This document shows, piece by piece, positions 17,274 to 26,696 of a stretch of 64,000 nucleotides of DNA. Position numbers and translations under genes: made by a program. Location of the stretch: assembly GCF_004295125.1 (NCBI RefSeq), contig NZ_CP036170.1, forward strand, positions 685,501 through 749,500, read 5' to 3'. How positions within the stretch are numbered: the first letter of the stretch is position 1; each line of letters begins with the position of its first letter. This stretch comes from [Clostridium] scindens ATCC 35704 (GTDB lineage Bacteria; Bacillota; Clostridia; Lachnospirales; Lachnospiraceae). Below the pieces are notes generated by a model. That model was not told the DNA's origin, made no database searches, and saw only the letters and a list, made by a program, of their open reading frames with translations.

Positions 17274-18712
17274 TTGAGACACCTCCCTTCTTAAGGGCGG
17301 CATCCAGCATTTTCAGATCATTTCTGAACGGAATGACCTTCTGCTGTGGCAGTAAAACTTTGTTTTCAAGCGGAGGCAGAAGCGGTACATCTGCATAGGT
17401 TCGCCTGTAAAGGCTCTGCAGACTGTCCGGATCTGTGGCATTCAGCCGGACTGCTTCGTCAACTGTTCTGACAGCACTGGCAAATCCGGTTCTTTCCGTA
17501 AGTTCTGCAAGCACCTTCAGGACACGTCCGCGTTCCTTGCTTTCGCAGTTATCCATGTATATCTGCATGGTTTGTGGCATCATGTCATATATGCCGCTGT
17601 TTCGAAGAGAACGGGGTTTCCTGGCGATATATGTAAGGTATGGCAGCCAGTCCATTCTTTCATGTTCATTGCCGTAAAGGCGCTTATGACGCACCACTTC
17701 GTGCATATCTTTGTCCATGACAATCACATCAGAGGATGTAATCTTGAGATTTACAATGGACTCACAGAAAGCCGGTGAAGCAGAATAACGGTGCTTTCCT
17801 GCGTCAAGAGTAAACTTTCCATATTTATCCGTTGTTGCCGTTGTGTAAAGTGCCGTATCAAACGGAACGGAAGGAAGCGGCAGTAAACGAGCCTTATCTT
17901 CTTCAAACAGTTTACTGATAAAGCGGTCATCATCGTCATCATAGTGCTCACGCTGCATATCGATTTCACAACGATCCAGAAGATGCTTGTTTTCTTTCAC
18001 AAGATCATCAAAGCGGGGTACCGGTACAAGTTCGTTGCGGCGCAGGTAGCCAACCTTGTTTTCCACGTTTCCTTTTTCCCATCCGGATTCAGGATTCATA
18101 AAAACCGGCTTAATGCGGTAGTGTTCACAAAAGCGTTGAAACCGCTCTGTTACATTACGCCCGCCACCTTTGATGATTTCGGTAACAATGGTTCTGGTAT
18201 TGTCAAACCAGATTTCCGTGGGAACACCACCGATGTGCTCAAATATGGCAACCAGTCCTTTCAGAAGACATTCCATGTTTTCGCCATAATTAAGCTGGAG
18301 GAAACCTCCGTTACTGTAGGGAAAACTGAGCACAAGGTACTTAGCCTCGTGATGAAGCCTGTCATTTTCATAAAAATCGGCTGTTCCAAAGTCTGACTTA
18401 ACTGCAGCCGAAACCATCTGCTTCATCCTTGAGGCGTTTAAATACTCTTTTGGCTGTATGCCGTTGCTTTCTTGGTGCAAGCTTGTCTGCCTGTAGCCAT
18501 TCATCAATCAAAGGTTTGAATGGGTCAAGATTGGATTCGTGAACCTCTGATGATGCAGGTTTGGGAGACGGATTGTTAAAGTCCTCCATATCCACATATT
18601 TTTTGACCGTTTTCCAGTTAAGGCCGGTCTCAGATGCGATTTCAGAAATGTTCTTATCTTGCCGGTAGAACATATCTCTGATATGATGTATCTGATCCAT
18701 TGTAGTTGACAT
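17266..18712 (-). pseudogene. istA: IS21 transposase IstA, internally deleted and frameshifted
   Basis: The N-terminal piece (18712-18398) has the helix-turn-helix region EIASETGLNWKTVKKYVD and ends PRKQRHTAKRVF..GFGCS. The catalytic piece (about 18405-17266) is in another frame and starts VKSDFGTADFYEND, followed by SFPYSNGGFLQLNYGENMECL, WFDNTRT and GWEKGNVENKVGYLRRN, which hold the DDE residues. By memory of intact relatives, about 34 residues between the two pieces are missing, so this is a deletion with a frame change, not a programmed frameshift. Confidence 0.85.
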
Positions 18713-18864
18713 TCTCCTTTCCTCCTTGTCTTTATTGTTTGGACTACAATAAAGATAAGGTTAATGGTTTTTGGATATACCTGCAATGGATCTTTTCATG
18801 GGAATGCTCATACTTGGTGGCTGCCACTCAAGCGCTACACCGTTCCTGAGAGTTTCTAGCGAAT

Positions 18865-18906
18865 GCCTTGCAACTTTCTCCAATTTGGAGATGCAACATT
18901 CTCCAA
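18865..18906 (-). repeat. IS21 end, right 42-bp inverted repeat
   Basis: Partner of 16168-16209. It lies upstream of istA on the minus strand. Further TTGCAACTTTC-like wording continues to about 18930, so the true end may be a little further out. Confidence 0.9.
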
Positions 18907-19128
18907 TTCCCGTTTGCAACTTTCGGTAATTCTATTTTACAATAAACAGTTTTGGAGAGTTTTGTTATCATAGTGTTATCACAACATTCATTACAAAACG
19001 CCATATGAAAACTATTCAGAAAAAAAGTAAAGGAAGAGAATAAATTACTATATTTCGTGACGACAAAGAGATTCCCCGCGAACCCTTTATCCACAAGGGT
19101 TGCGGGGATATTTTTTCTTTGCAAACTG
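18907..19128. other. Non-coding scar between IS21 and AIPR remnant
   Basis: AT-rich stretch with no supported gene. It holds a hairpin (19073-19085 with 19097-19108) followed by a T-run on the plus strand (19110-19116). That is a plus-strand terminator without any surviving gene upstream, a trace of an older gene order. Confidence 0.6.
19073..19116 (+). terminator. Orphan intrinsic terminator
   Basis: Stem of 12 bp with one bulge, 11-nt loop and seven-T tract on the plus strand. No intact plus-strand gene precedes it. Confidence 0.65.
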
Positions 19129-20259
19129 TCAAAGACAAGAATATAATTGTGGAAATTTTTCAAATTCTTTTCTAAGTCTTACCTGCTGCTTATCATTACT
19201 TCTTAAATCAGATGGCAAGATCTCATTCTGTTTATTGTTATTATTAATAATTTCTTCTATTATCTTAGGAGCACTACACACAATAAATCATATCGGTACA
19301 AGAAAATCTTCTTTTAAACGTTCAACAACTCCGATAGTTCCTGTTAATTGTGTACCGTTAATAATAGTTATACCATGTACTTTTGTTATATTGTCATTGT
19401 CTATTTCATAATCATTTACTAGTGCCGTCAATCCATTGTTATATGCCCAGAATTTTTCCGGTTGTTCCTGTACCGTATCCATAATGCCTAAATTAATTTT
19501 ATTTTTTCTTTTTCCTGCTCCCAAGTAATTTCTCGGATTGCCAGAAAAAAGATCATCTTTATACAACAAATAAAGCTTTCGTATCCAACTTCCTTTTCTG
19601 CCGTTACACAAGATTTCCACTTTACTCCCTTGACTTCAAAGGCTTTTCCATTTCCTTCCACATCGATCAACTTTTCGCTAGTAATTCTTTTACTAGAACT
19701 ATTGTACCAACGCTCGATTGTATTATTTCCCACCTCTAGTGCAACTATTTTAACAGAATTATCACCGGCTAAATCATTTACTAATTTTTGTGCTGCAATT
19801 TGTACAGTGTTTAATTCCTCCTGAACTTCTGGATTGTTTTTTTCATTCATATTATGAACATACCAAAAATAAATTGTATTAATATCGCCTTCCTTGATCG
19901 CCTCTTACAACTCACTAACTGAATCTTTTATTCTATCTGGTATATCATTTATATCTCTTGCAAAAACCCACGATGCTGCTACGTTTAAATCACTTGCTTT
20001 ATTTACTTTAGCTAAGTCTGTCTCCGTTGGATTTTTCTTCATATAAGCTTGAGCAACAACTGCAAATCCTGCATCTCTATCTATATAAATCAAATGGCAC
20101 TTTTTATCGTCACTTCCATCTGTCAATGCTTCCTAAGCAACCGATAATATCTTCAATATCATATCTCAATTGTAGTGCATACAATAATAATGAATTGTCC
20201 CCGTATAAATCTACCAAATCAGTTCGTCCTTTATAATTTCTTACATAATTATACATCAT
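19129..20259 (-). pseudogene. AIPR-type abortive infection protein, decayed and truncated
   Basis: Four fragments on the minus strand together match the AIPR family. From 20259: MMYNYVRNYKGRTDLV then GDNSLLLYALQLRYDIEDI. From about 20126: LTDGSDDKKCHLIYIDRD. From 19850: ITSEKLIDVEGNGKAFEVKG. From about 19600: LFSGNPRNYLGAG, FWAYNNGLTAL and IINGTQLTGTIG. The same frame runs past a TGA at 19288 to SDLRSNDKQQVRLRKEF and stops at 19129. It carries at least two frameshifts and two stops, and it is about half the usual length. It sits next to a restriction-modification system, as expected for a defence island. Confidence 0.8.
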
Positions 20260-20302
20260 CTACTCCTTATCTTATGCACGGTTACATTTTTTATACTTTT
20301 AT

Positions 20303-22315
20303 TTACAATATCTTTACGCATCCATCGCTAAATACTTTAGGATAACTTAATGATATTATCTCATTTTGAAAAGCAACTACATATGCACGAATTGTACCTT
20401 CACCAAATCTTTCATGTAATATCGTCTTTCCATCAGCATATAAGCTAAGCTCATCTGAAATTCCGTTCAAATATGGGAATCTCTTACTCTTCGCTTTAGA
20501 CTCTGGAAAACATACATCAATTGCAATTACTTGTCCTTCGCCGTATCCCGGATAATTTATCTTTGCCCCTGGTGGCACTATAGGCAACTCCTTATCCTTA
20601 CTTGCCAGAATTCCTTTTTCCATTCTTTTTATTTCTTCATTAACTGCAATACATATATATGATTTCCATCCCGGTGCATTTAAAATATCTCTTCTCGTTT
20701 CACATAGCAAAATTAACTCACGTAATTTTTCTGGATTAGCGTGACCTGTTCTAAACATAGCCATAAAATATTCTCTGTACTGAGCCAATGTTAGTGGAAC
20801 AATATCCAGCCTCTGTTTTAAATCTCCTTGTACATACCAAATTCCATGTCTAAATGTTTCTGCCGTATTCGTATCTATTTTCACTGCAATAAACATTCCG
20901 TATACTGGTTTGTCATATTTTAAAACTGCATCGGATACATGCCTTCTTACAGGTTCTCCCTCCATTGCTTCCTGACGTGATGATGTTGACATAGTAACTT
21001 CTGTTAAGATAGTAAAATCGTTAAATTCACAATATAAGTCACCTTTTCCACCGCCAGCTGCAGATACTGGAAGAAAATCAGAATCCAATTTAAATCCTCT
21101 CACCTCATAAGGTTTATTGACCATATGATCAATAGCTAAAGATGCTCTCCATAAAATCCATTCCAAATATGCAGGAGTTTCATCTTTTGGTACTTCAATA
21201 ACATTATCATCATCGTATGTACGCTTTCCACCGCCCTTGATCAATAATTCCATATAGTCTGCTATTTCTTGCCATTGATTGCATTGCTCTTTTGCATACT
21301 GGATTTCATCCGTTTGAAATAATACATTTTCCAAACGTCGTCTGGCAATATTAATTTCTGTTGCTGTGTTCAACGGAAGATCATTAATATCAAATAAAAT
21401 TTGTCTACTCTTCATCTGCTTTATCAAATCATTCAATAAAGCCTTAGCAGTATCCAAATTATCCGTTGGTAATTCTGCACCTTCACATAATCTCTTATAT
21501 TGAACCGTTATTGGTTCTTCATTCGATGTAGACTTTGCCAACCTTTCAGCCAGAATATGTTTAGCCGGAACAATAACCATTCCTCTACCTTTTCGCTGTA
21601 ACACTCCTGAAATACGTAAATATCGCATGTTCATATCACTATAGTCTAAAAAATTATCTGCTTTTTTATCATAGTGCTTTCCACGTTCTGCAACTTCTTT
21701 TTTATCAAAATTACGCTTTGATGGTGCTTGCTTTCTACGGATACGCAAATCCAAGATATTATTTACAACCTCTTCAATTGAATAACTCGGATTCGTCGTA
21801 TGTCCCCACAACGCAAATTCTATCCTTGTAATTTCAGAACTTCCTGTCCGCTTCTCTAACTCCAACATAATTGCCAATATCCACCTCAATGGTGAAAAAT
21901 AAGAATTCCCATCTGGCGTAGCAAATTGTTCAACACTCAATGCTCTTAAATAGCACTCTTGTACTGCTGGATATGTATCTGCTTTTAAGAAAGTTCGTCC
22001 AAATGGTGTTATATCGTCTAAATTTCCCAGTTCCTCTTGTTCTACATCTTTCTTCTTCACTTGTGGATAGATGAATCCATTTTTTGAAAACATCAAACGC
22101 CACTTCCGAGCATGACTACCAGATGTATCTTTACCAGCTTCATTTTGAATAATTCCTTGATCGTTAAGAAAATTCATGAAGCCAATTTCATTCTCTTTTC
22201 CACGAAGTTTTCCTACATACGGTGAATTTGCAAATACTTTAAAGCCTTCCTGTATTCTATTTGGATTTCGTAATCCAGTATTTCCCACCAACCAGATATC
22301 TATTTTTTCTTCCAT
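20303..22315 (-). CDS. AlwI-family type II restriction endonuclease
   Basis: Endonuclease of 670 residues matching my recall of the AlwI (RE_AlwI) family: N-terminal WLVGNTGLRNPNRIQEG, then FGRTFLKADTYPAVQECYLR, and the likely nuclease core GKGDLYCEFNDFTILTEVTM near 420-440 with acidic residues and a later VRRHV. AlwI itself cuts outside an asymmetric GGATC site; whether this enzyme shares that site is unknown. The start overlaps the methylase stop by 16 bp. Codon use is AT-rich compared with the sugar operons, a sign of transfer. Confidence 0.88.
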   Translation of the reverse strand: MEEKIDIWLVGNTGLRNPNRIQEGFKVFANSPYVGKLRGKENEIGFMNFLNDQGIIQNEAGKDTSGSHARKWRLMFSKNGFIYPQVKKKDVEQEELGNLDDITPFGRTFLKADTYPAVQECYLRALSVEQFATPDGNSYFSPLRWILAIMLELEKRTGSSEITRIEFALWGHTTNPSYSIEEVVNNILDLRIRRKQAPSKRNFDKKEVAERGKHYDKKADNFLDYSDMNMRYLRISGVLQRKGRGMVIVPAKHILAERLAKSTSNEEPITVQYKRLCEGAELPTDNLDTAKALLNDLIKQMKSRQILFDINDLPLNTATEINIARRRLENVLFQTDEIQYAKEQCNQWQEIADYMELLIKGGGKRTYDDDNVIEVPKDETPAYLEWILWRASLAIDHMVNKPYEVRGFKLDSDFLPVSAAGGGKGDLYCEFNDFTILTEVTMSTSSRQEAMEGEPVRRHVSDAVLKYDKPVYGMFIAVKIDTNTAETFRHGIWYVQGDLKQRLDIVPLTLAQYREYFMAMFRTGHANPEKLRELILLCETRRDILNAPGWKSYICIAVNEEIKRMEKGILASKDKELPIVPPGAKINYPGYGEGQVIAIDVCFPESKAKSKRFPYLNGISDELSLYADGKTILHERFGEGTIRAYVVAFQNEIISLSYPKVFSDGCVKIL

Positions 22316-24222
22316 ACGTCTTCTCCATTAAATCCAACAAATAAATATTCCTGTACTTTATTTCGATTTGTCTTAGCATGTTTTTGATTTCCAAAAGAAT
22401 ATGTATAATCTATTGGCACTACTTCTACATGTTCTTTATACTTAGACATAAGCGCAACCATTTCATCTTGTGTTGGTTGACTATTTGAGGAATAAGATAC
22501 AATCAAAATACTATCTGAAAACTTTTTGAACAGCTTATCAAATGCATCTGCAGCACCTTTTCTAGTTGAAAATGGTGTAGGATATGATTTAAATTTCTTT
22601 GTTACCGTATTTTCTTGTATTTCTACGCCTTTCCAATCTCGTGCCAAACCTTCAACAAAATGGTATCTACGCACATATTCATTGTCTGACAATGGAGAAT
22701 AATACGGTGGATCAATGTACACCAAATCCGGATGCTTAATTTTTACTTCCATTGCATCTCCATGCTTAGATTTATTTTCGCATCCATTATCAAAAATTGC
22801 ATTATTAATACTTTCTACTGCTTCCAGAAATTGTTGTTCTAAAGATTTCAGCAAATCATTTCGTCCGTCATTATAACGATCTCCAGTATATGTGAAAATT
22901 CCTCTTGGTCTTTTCTTTGTACAGGCTCTAATCAGAGCTGTCATTGCAATTGCTTTCTTGTATTGATCTCTAATTCCAGCGATGTTGGTTCGCAAAATAT
23001 CTATCAACTTATTTTCTTCATCTTTATAATATAAGCCTTGAAATGTATTTTCTACAAAATGATCAGACTCTTTTTTCTCAATCAGTAATTTTTTTGCTTC
23101 CTCCAAAGGCAATATAACTCTATTATTTTCCACCATTGCTTTTGTAAAAGTTGCTGACATTGCCATATAATCATTACTAATCACAGTTTTTCCCTGAGCC
23201 TTAAACATATAACCAACAATTCCAGAACCAGAGAACAAATCCACTACTGCATCAAAATTAAACTGCGAAGCTACTGCCCAAATTTGTGGCAATAATTTAC
23301 TTTTGGATCCCATGTATCTAGTTGCTGGGTATTTCATTACCTGCTCTGGCAAAGGTTTCGGTACTATTTTTAACATAGACTTCTGCTTAGGCAAGATATC
23401 AACAATAATATCTTCGCCTTTTCTTTTGTTCCCATTGCAAGAAATGTACCTTTTTGTTTGAATAACCTCAATCTTATAATCCGCATATAACTCATGAACC
23501 AGTGGATGATTAGAATTTGTCAATATTACATGACAACCTAATTCCTGCAATCTTTTGACTTCTTTAGCCAATTCCACATGATCCTCTTCATAAAATTGCT
23601 CCTTCGTATATCTCTTAAAATCTGAATATTCTGAAATTGGCAGATATGGGGGATCTAAAAAGATAAAATCTCCCGGTTCTACATATTCCTTCAATACTGA
23701 TAAATAATCACCACATGTTATAGTCGCTTTTTTCAATACCTCTGAAGCAGCATATAAAGCCTCTTCATCGCAAAAATTCGGTGCTTTATACTTTCCAAAT
23801 GGGACATTAAATTGCCCTTTCTTATTGACACGATACAAACCATTAAAACATGTTTTATTCAAATAAATAGTTCTTGCTGCTGCTTCTTCTTTTTTTAGTT
23901 TAAGCCAATCTAATGAACGTACTTCATAAAAATCTTCTTTAGTATTTTTATATTTTTTCAGATATGCTATAACATTCTCTACGTTATCAGCAACTTGTCG
24001 ATACATATTAATCAACTCTGGATTACTGTCTGCAATTATTGCTTTATCCGGACTTAGTGCAAAAAATAATGCCCCTCCACCGATAAATGGCTCTATGTAT
24101 TTTCCATATTTTTGAGGAATTTTAGGCATGATATCACCTAACATCTGAGTTTTTCCACCAGCCCATTTCATAATAGGCTTCGCCTGTATATGTTTTTCTT
24201 TCTTTAAAACTTGTTCCATCAC
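22300..24222 (-). CDS. Fused double DNA adenine methylase (Dam/D12 family)
   Basis: Modification enzyme of 640 residues with two complete Dam-like domains. Domain 1 has KWAGGKTQML, EPFIGGGALFFAL near 44, and DPPYLP near 189. Domain 2 starts near 295 with ATRYMGSKSKLLP, DLFSGSGIVGY near 328, and DPPYYSPLS near 506. Two adenine methylases in one chain suit an asymmetric site in which each strand has its own target, as in M.FokI. It protects against the adjacent AlwI-like nuclease. The ATG overlaps the HTH gene stop (ATGA). Confidence 0.93.
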   Translation of the reverse strand: MMEQVLKKEKHIQAKPIMKWAGGKTQMLGDIMPKIPQKYGKYIEPFIGGGALFFALSPDKAIIADSNPELINMYRQVADNVENVIAYLKKYKNTKEDFYEVRSLDWLKLKKEEAAARTIYLNKTCFNGLYRVNKKGQFNVPFGKYKAPNFCDEEALYAASEVLKKATITCGDYLSVLKEYVEPGDFIFLDPPYLPISEYSDFKRYTKEQFYEEDHVELAKEVKRLQELGCHVILTNSNHPLVHELYADYKIEVIQTKRYISCNGNKRKGEDIIVDILPKQKSMLKIVPKPLPEQVMKYPATRYMGSKSKLLPQIWAVASQFNFDAVVDLFSGSGIVGYMFKAQGKTVISNDYMAMSATFTKAMVENNRVILPLEEAKKLLIEKKESDHFVENTFQGLYYKDEENKLIDILRTNIAGIRDQYKKAIAMTALIRACTKKRPRGIFTYTGDRYNDGRNDLLKSLEQQFLEAVESINNAIFDNGCENKSKHGDAMEVKIKHPDLVYIDPPYYSPLSDNEYVRRYHFVEGLARDWKGVEIQENTVTKKFKSYPTPFSTRKGAADAFDKLFKKFSDSILIVSYSSNSQPTQDEMVALMSKYKEHVEVVPIDYTYSFGNQKHAKTNRNKVQEYLFVGFNGEDVWKKK

Positions 24223-24437
24223 GCCTTTTCCCCTTCAATCTCTATTATTTCCATGATATCGCTAATATCACATTTTAAAGCAGTGCAAATTTTCACCAAG
24301 ACATCTGTAGTAACATTCTCGTTTTTTCCAAGTTTCGCCACTGAAGCATGACTAATGCCTGCAGCCACACATAAATCTTTCTTTTTCATATCTCTATCGA
24401 TAAGCAATTTCCACAATTTTTTATAACTAACCGCCAT
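24219..24437 (-). CDS. HTH (XRE/Cro) regulator, probable restriction-modification controller
   Basis: Protein of 72 residues with a single Cro/C1 helix-turn-helix: LLIDRDMKKKDLCVAAGISH then ASVAKL, followed by VLVKICTALKCDISDIMEI. It is first in the operon with the methylase and endonuclease, the place of C proteins that delay nuclease expression until DNA is methylated. An imperfect 19-bp palindrome lies 31 bp upstream. The role is inferred from position and size. Confidence 0.85.
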   Translation of the reverse strand: MAVSYKKLWKLLIDRDMKKKDLCVAAGISHASVAKLGKNENVTTDVLVKICTALKCDISDIMEIIEIEGEKA

Positions 24438-24467
24438 ATTTTACCCCCTAAACCATCTTTCATCTTT

Positions 24468-24486
24468 CATAGTAAATATTGCTATG
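24468..24486. promoter_or_regulatory. Possible C-box of the restriction-modification operon
   Basis: 19-bp imperfect palindrome CATAG-N9-CTATG, seven of nine base pairs matched, 31 bp before the controller start. It may be bound by the HTH protein for timing control. No clear promoter boxes were assigned around it. Confidence 0.45.
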
Positions 24487-24602
24487 TCGTTATTTTATCA
24501 TGCAATTTCAGCAGTATCAACATTAATTTCAGCGATTGCAGACTTTTGCAAACACTTGTTCCCGATTATAAGACCTTACTTCACCTACTTCACATAACTA
24601 CT

Positions 24603-25418
24603 TCACATAGAATTATAACAGTCCGTTTTTTCTAATATAAAGATATACTCATGTGCTAACATTAAAAATTTTCTTTCTCTTCCCTCCCAATAATAAGCTG
24701 ATCGACAATTATGCTGTTCCTTTATAATGATTTCTTTAAGTTTAAATCCAGCCTCTACAAATTTCTGCATAGAGTTCATCCCCAAAGGCAACACATAACC
24801 TTTCCTTCGTATATCTCCAATCATAATTGCACATATTCCTTGCCTCTTTAATACCCTATATGATTCTCTTGCAACCTGTTCCAGTTCCTTCAAGAACTTC
24901 TCATATTTTAAATGCGAAATATCTCCCGGGATTTCCTTACTGTATCGTATAATATCTGCATATGGCGGATGCGTACAGATAAGATCTATACTTTCATCTT
25001 TTATAAATGATAAATTATTTGCATTTCCCTGTTTTGTGAATATTTTTGATCTTTCTTGACAAGTAAAATTTAGATTTGTGTTAGATAATTTGACAGCTTC
25101 AGAATTTATATCAACGCCGATTGCATTTCTTCCCAGCAACTTTGCCTCAATCAACGTTGTGCCACTGCCTAAGAATTGATCCAGTATCCAATCTTTTTTC
25201 TTTGAATATCGTAAAATAAGGTTTCTAGGAATGTATGGAGACCAGTTTCCTCTATATTTTCCTGAATGTGTAGCCCAGCTTCCTCTTTCCGGAAAAGACC
25301 ATATTGTTGTATCTTCTAATTTAAATTTTTCTGGCGCTTCTCTTATAAAAATCTCCCCTTTCTTTTTCTGACCATTAAAATAGAAAAGTATTATGCCGAG
25401 TTCAGAAAGTAAAAACAC
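24603..25418 (-). CDS. Site-specific DNA methyltransferase (beta-class), altered N-terminus
   Basis: Protein of up to 271 residues. TTIWSFPERGSWATHSGKYR and then NWSPYIPRNLILRY open the family core. ILDQFLGSGTTLIEAKLLGR near 83 is the AdoMet motif, and ICTHPPYADIIRYS near 150 is the catalytic motif, with HPPY in place of the usual SPPY or DPPY. The first ATG lies inside the inverted-repeat segment next door, so the native start was probably lost by recombination and the first 14 or so residues are foreign. No cognate nuclease is adjacent; it could be a solitary or leftover methylase. Confidence 0.78.
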   Translation of the reverse strand: MFLLSELGIILFYFNGQKKKGEIFIREAPEKFKLEDTTIWSFPERGSWATHSGKYRGNWSPYIPRNLILRYSKKKDWILDQFLGSGTTLIEAKLLGRNAIGVDINSEAVKLSNTNLNFTCQERSKIFTKQGNANNLSFIKDESIDLICTHPPYADIIRYSKEIPGDISHLKYEKFLKELEQVARESYRVLKRQGICAIMIGDIRRKGYVLPLGMNSMQKFVEAGFKLKEIIIKEQHNCRSAYYWEGRERKFLMLAHEYIFILEKTDCYNSM

Positions 25419-25478
25419 AGATAAATCCTAAGTAAGAATACTGGACGTATCTCGGCATAACATCTGTCTCGGCATAAT
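25390..25478. repeat. 89-bp segment bounded by ATTATGCCGAG inverted repeats
   Basis: ATTATGCCGAG at 25390-25400 is inverted at 25468-25478 (CTCGGCATAAT), with a further copy CTCGGCATAA at 25451-25460. The segment lies exactly between the reverse transcriptase fragment and the methyltransferase, and so resembles a recombination site or the ends of a lost small element. Confidence 0.75.
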
Positions 25479-25640
25479 CCGCCCTGTGGTGTACCCACAA
25501 TGGAATCCTCGTATTCATCATCAATCATGATTCCACTGACAAGATACTTTCTTATGATGGAAATAACAACTCCATCTTTGATTGTTCTACCAACAATGGT
25601 CATCAACTTATCATGGTTTACTGTGTCAAAGAATTGAAAT
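25479..25640 (-). pseudogene. Group II intron reverse transcriptase, middle fragment
   Basis: Reads FFDTVNHDKLMTIVGRTIKD, then VISIIRKYLVSG and SIVGTPQGG, conserved palm-domain stretches of LtrA-type proteins. It is cut at GTPQGG by the inverted-repeat segment and joined upstream to IS3 sequence near 25630. It belongs with the N-terminal fragment at 26697-26891; about 60 residues between the two are missing. Confidence 0.85.
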
Positions 25641-26341
25641 ATCGTTCCATTGGTGCGTTGTCATATGGACATCCAGCTTTGCTCATGCTTTGTGTTACGT
25701 GGACTGATTCACAATACTCAACGAATGCTTTCGATGTATACTGTGCCCCCTGATCACTATGAAGGAGTAATTCTCCTTTTCGCACCGGCTACGAATCCAA
25801 TGCCTTCTGTAATGTCCGGATGGCAAGTTCTGAGTTGATATGACGGTCCGTAATATTCGCAATGATGCTGCGGTCATACGGATCAAGTATACTGCAGTTA
25901 TAACGCACCTCTCCATTTTTCAGGAACAGATAGGTAAAATCTGTACACCATTTTTGATTCGTCCGCTCAGCAGTGAAGTCTTGGGCCAGCTTATTATCAA
26001 ATACCTTATGTGGCTTCCCATGCATATACTCCGGCTTTTTCGGACGGACAATCGCATACAGCCCCATCTCTTTATTCATATACTTATGAATGGTCACAGG
26101 ACTGTAACGAAACCCTTTGCGTGCCAGATAAACAGCCATGCTCCGGTATCCGTCCACGCCATTGTGCTTGTGGTAAATCTCACGGATCTGCGCCTGTACT
26201 TTAGATTTTTGAGTACAGAAATCAGCCTTCCGGTGTTTCGGGTAGTTATAGTAAGCATTGGGACAGATATTCAATGGCCGTAGCAGCCAGCGCAGCCCTA
26301 GATCTTTCTGATATTTTTCAATAAACCGATAAGCCTCTAAT
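25618..26341 (-). pseudogene. IS3-family transposase OrfB (broken)
   Basis: The frame is open from about 26341 (LEAYRFIEKYQKDLGLRWLL), then YNYPKHRKADF, and the integrase core NQKWCTDFTYLFL and CSILDPYDRSIIA. An in-frame TAG at 25789-25791 interrupts it. The same frame continues LLLHSDQGAQYTSKAF to AGCPYDNAPMERYFNSL, where the sequence passes into the reverse transcriptase fragment. The final part after the catalytic Glu is absent, so the enzyme is dead. Confidence 0.88.
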
Positions 26342-26621
26342 CGATTTCTTTTGCAAAGAATGCCGCCGCTTTTTTTAAGAAGAGGTTCTCCTTACGGAGT
26401 TCTTCATTCTCTTTGCGGAACTTAAGCATTTCTTTCATATAATCGTATTCTTCTTTTATTTCCGGGCTTGTCTGGCATTCTTCGCGTAATTGGCTGCACC
26501 ACTTGGAGATACTGGCTTTTGAGACGCCATATTCAGATGTGATACTTTGGTAAGTGCGTCCTTCTTCTTCGTGGAGACGGACAATCTTCTTTTTAAACTC
26601 TGGTGTGTAATTCTGTGGCAT
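26337..26621 (-). CDS. IS3-family transposase OrfA
   Basis: Protein of 94 residues from MPQNYTPEFKKK with the HTH region TYQSITSEYGVSKASISKWC and a C-terminal leucine-zipper helix FRKENEELRKENLFLKKAAA. orfB overlaps it in another frame as usual for IS3, where a -1 frameshift makes the active fusion. Since orfB is broken, OrfA alone could only act as a DNA-binding remnant. Confidence 0.88.
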   Translation of the reverse strand: MPQNYTPEFKKKIVRLHEEEGRTYQSITSEYGVSKASISKWCSQLREECQTSPEIKEEYDYMKEMLKFRKENEELRKENLFLKKAAAFFAKEID

Positions 26622-26696
26622 GATAAGAACCTCTTTTCTCATCGTTTTTAGTATATCTTATTAGCCACCATCGTTACAACTTTATTATAGCACTTC

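Larger units (their letters stand above)
16168..18906 (-). mobile_element. IS21-family insertion sequence (damaged)
   Basis: The element is bounded by 42-bp inverted repeats with one mismatch (16168-16209 and 18865-18906) and contains istA, istB and a small third gene, all on the minus strand. istA has lost an internal segment and its frame, so the copy is probably immobile on its own. Exact outer ends and target duplication were not resolved; the true ends may lie slightly outside the given limits. Confidence 0.9.
25618..26694 (-). mobile_element. IS3-family insertion sequence, 3' truncated
   Basis: Holds orfA intact and orfB broken. It interrupts the intron reverse transcriptase after its VLT residues near 26697. 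The downstream end of the IS is missing, because orfB stops at the reverse transcriptase junction. Ends were inferred from where reading frames change. Confidence 0.8.

Noticed and set aside
17266-18712. Programmed ribosomal frameshift in istA
   Set aside because: No slippery heptamer was seen at the junction and a conserved linker of about 34 residues is absent, which a programmed shift would not explain.
18828-19163. Minus-strand frame starting MKNFHNYIL
   Set aside because: It spans the terminator hairpin and the IS21 end; the same DNA in another frame encodes the AIPR remnant.
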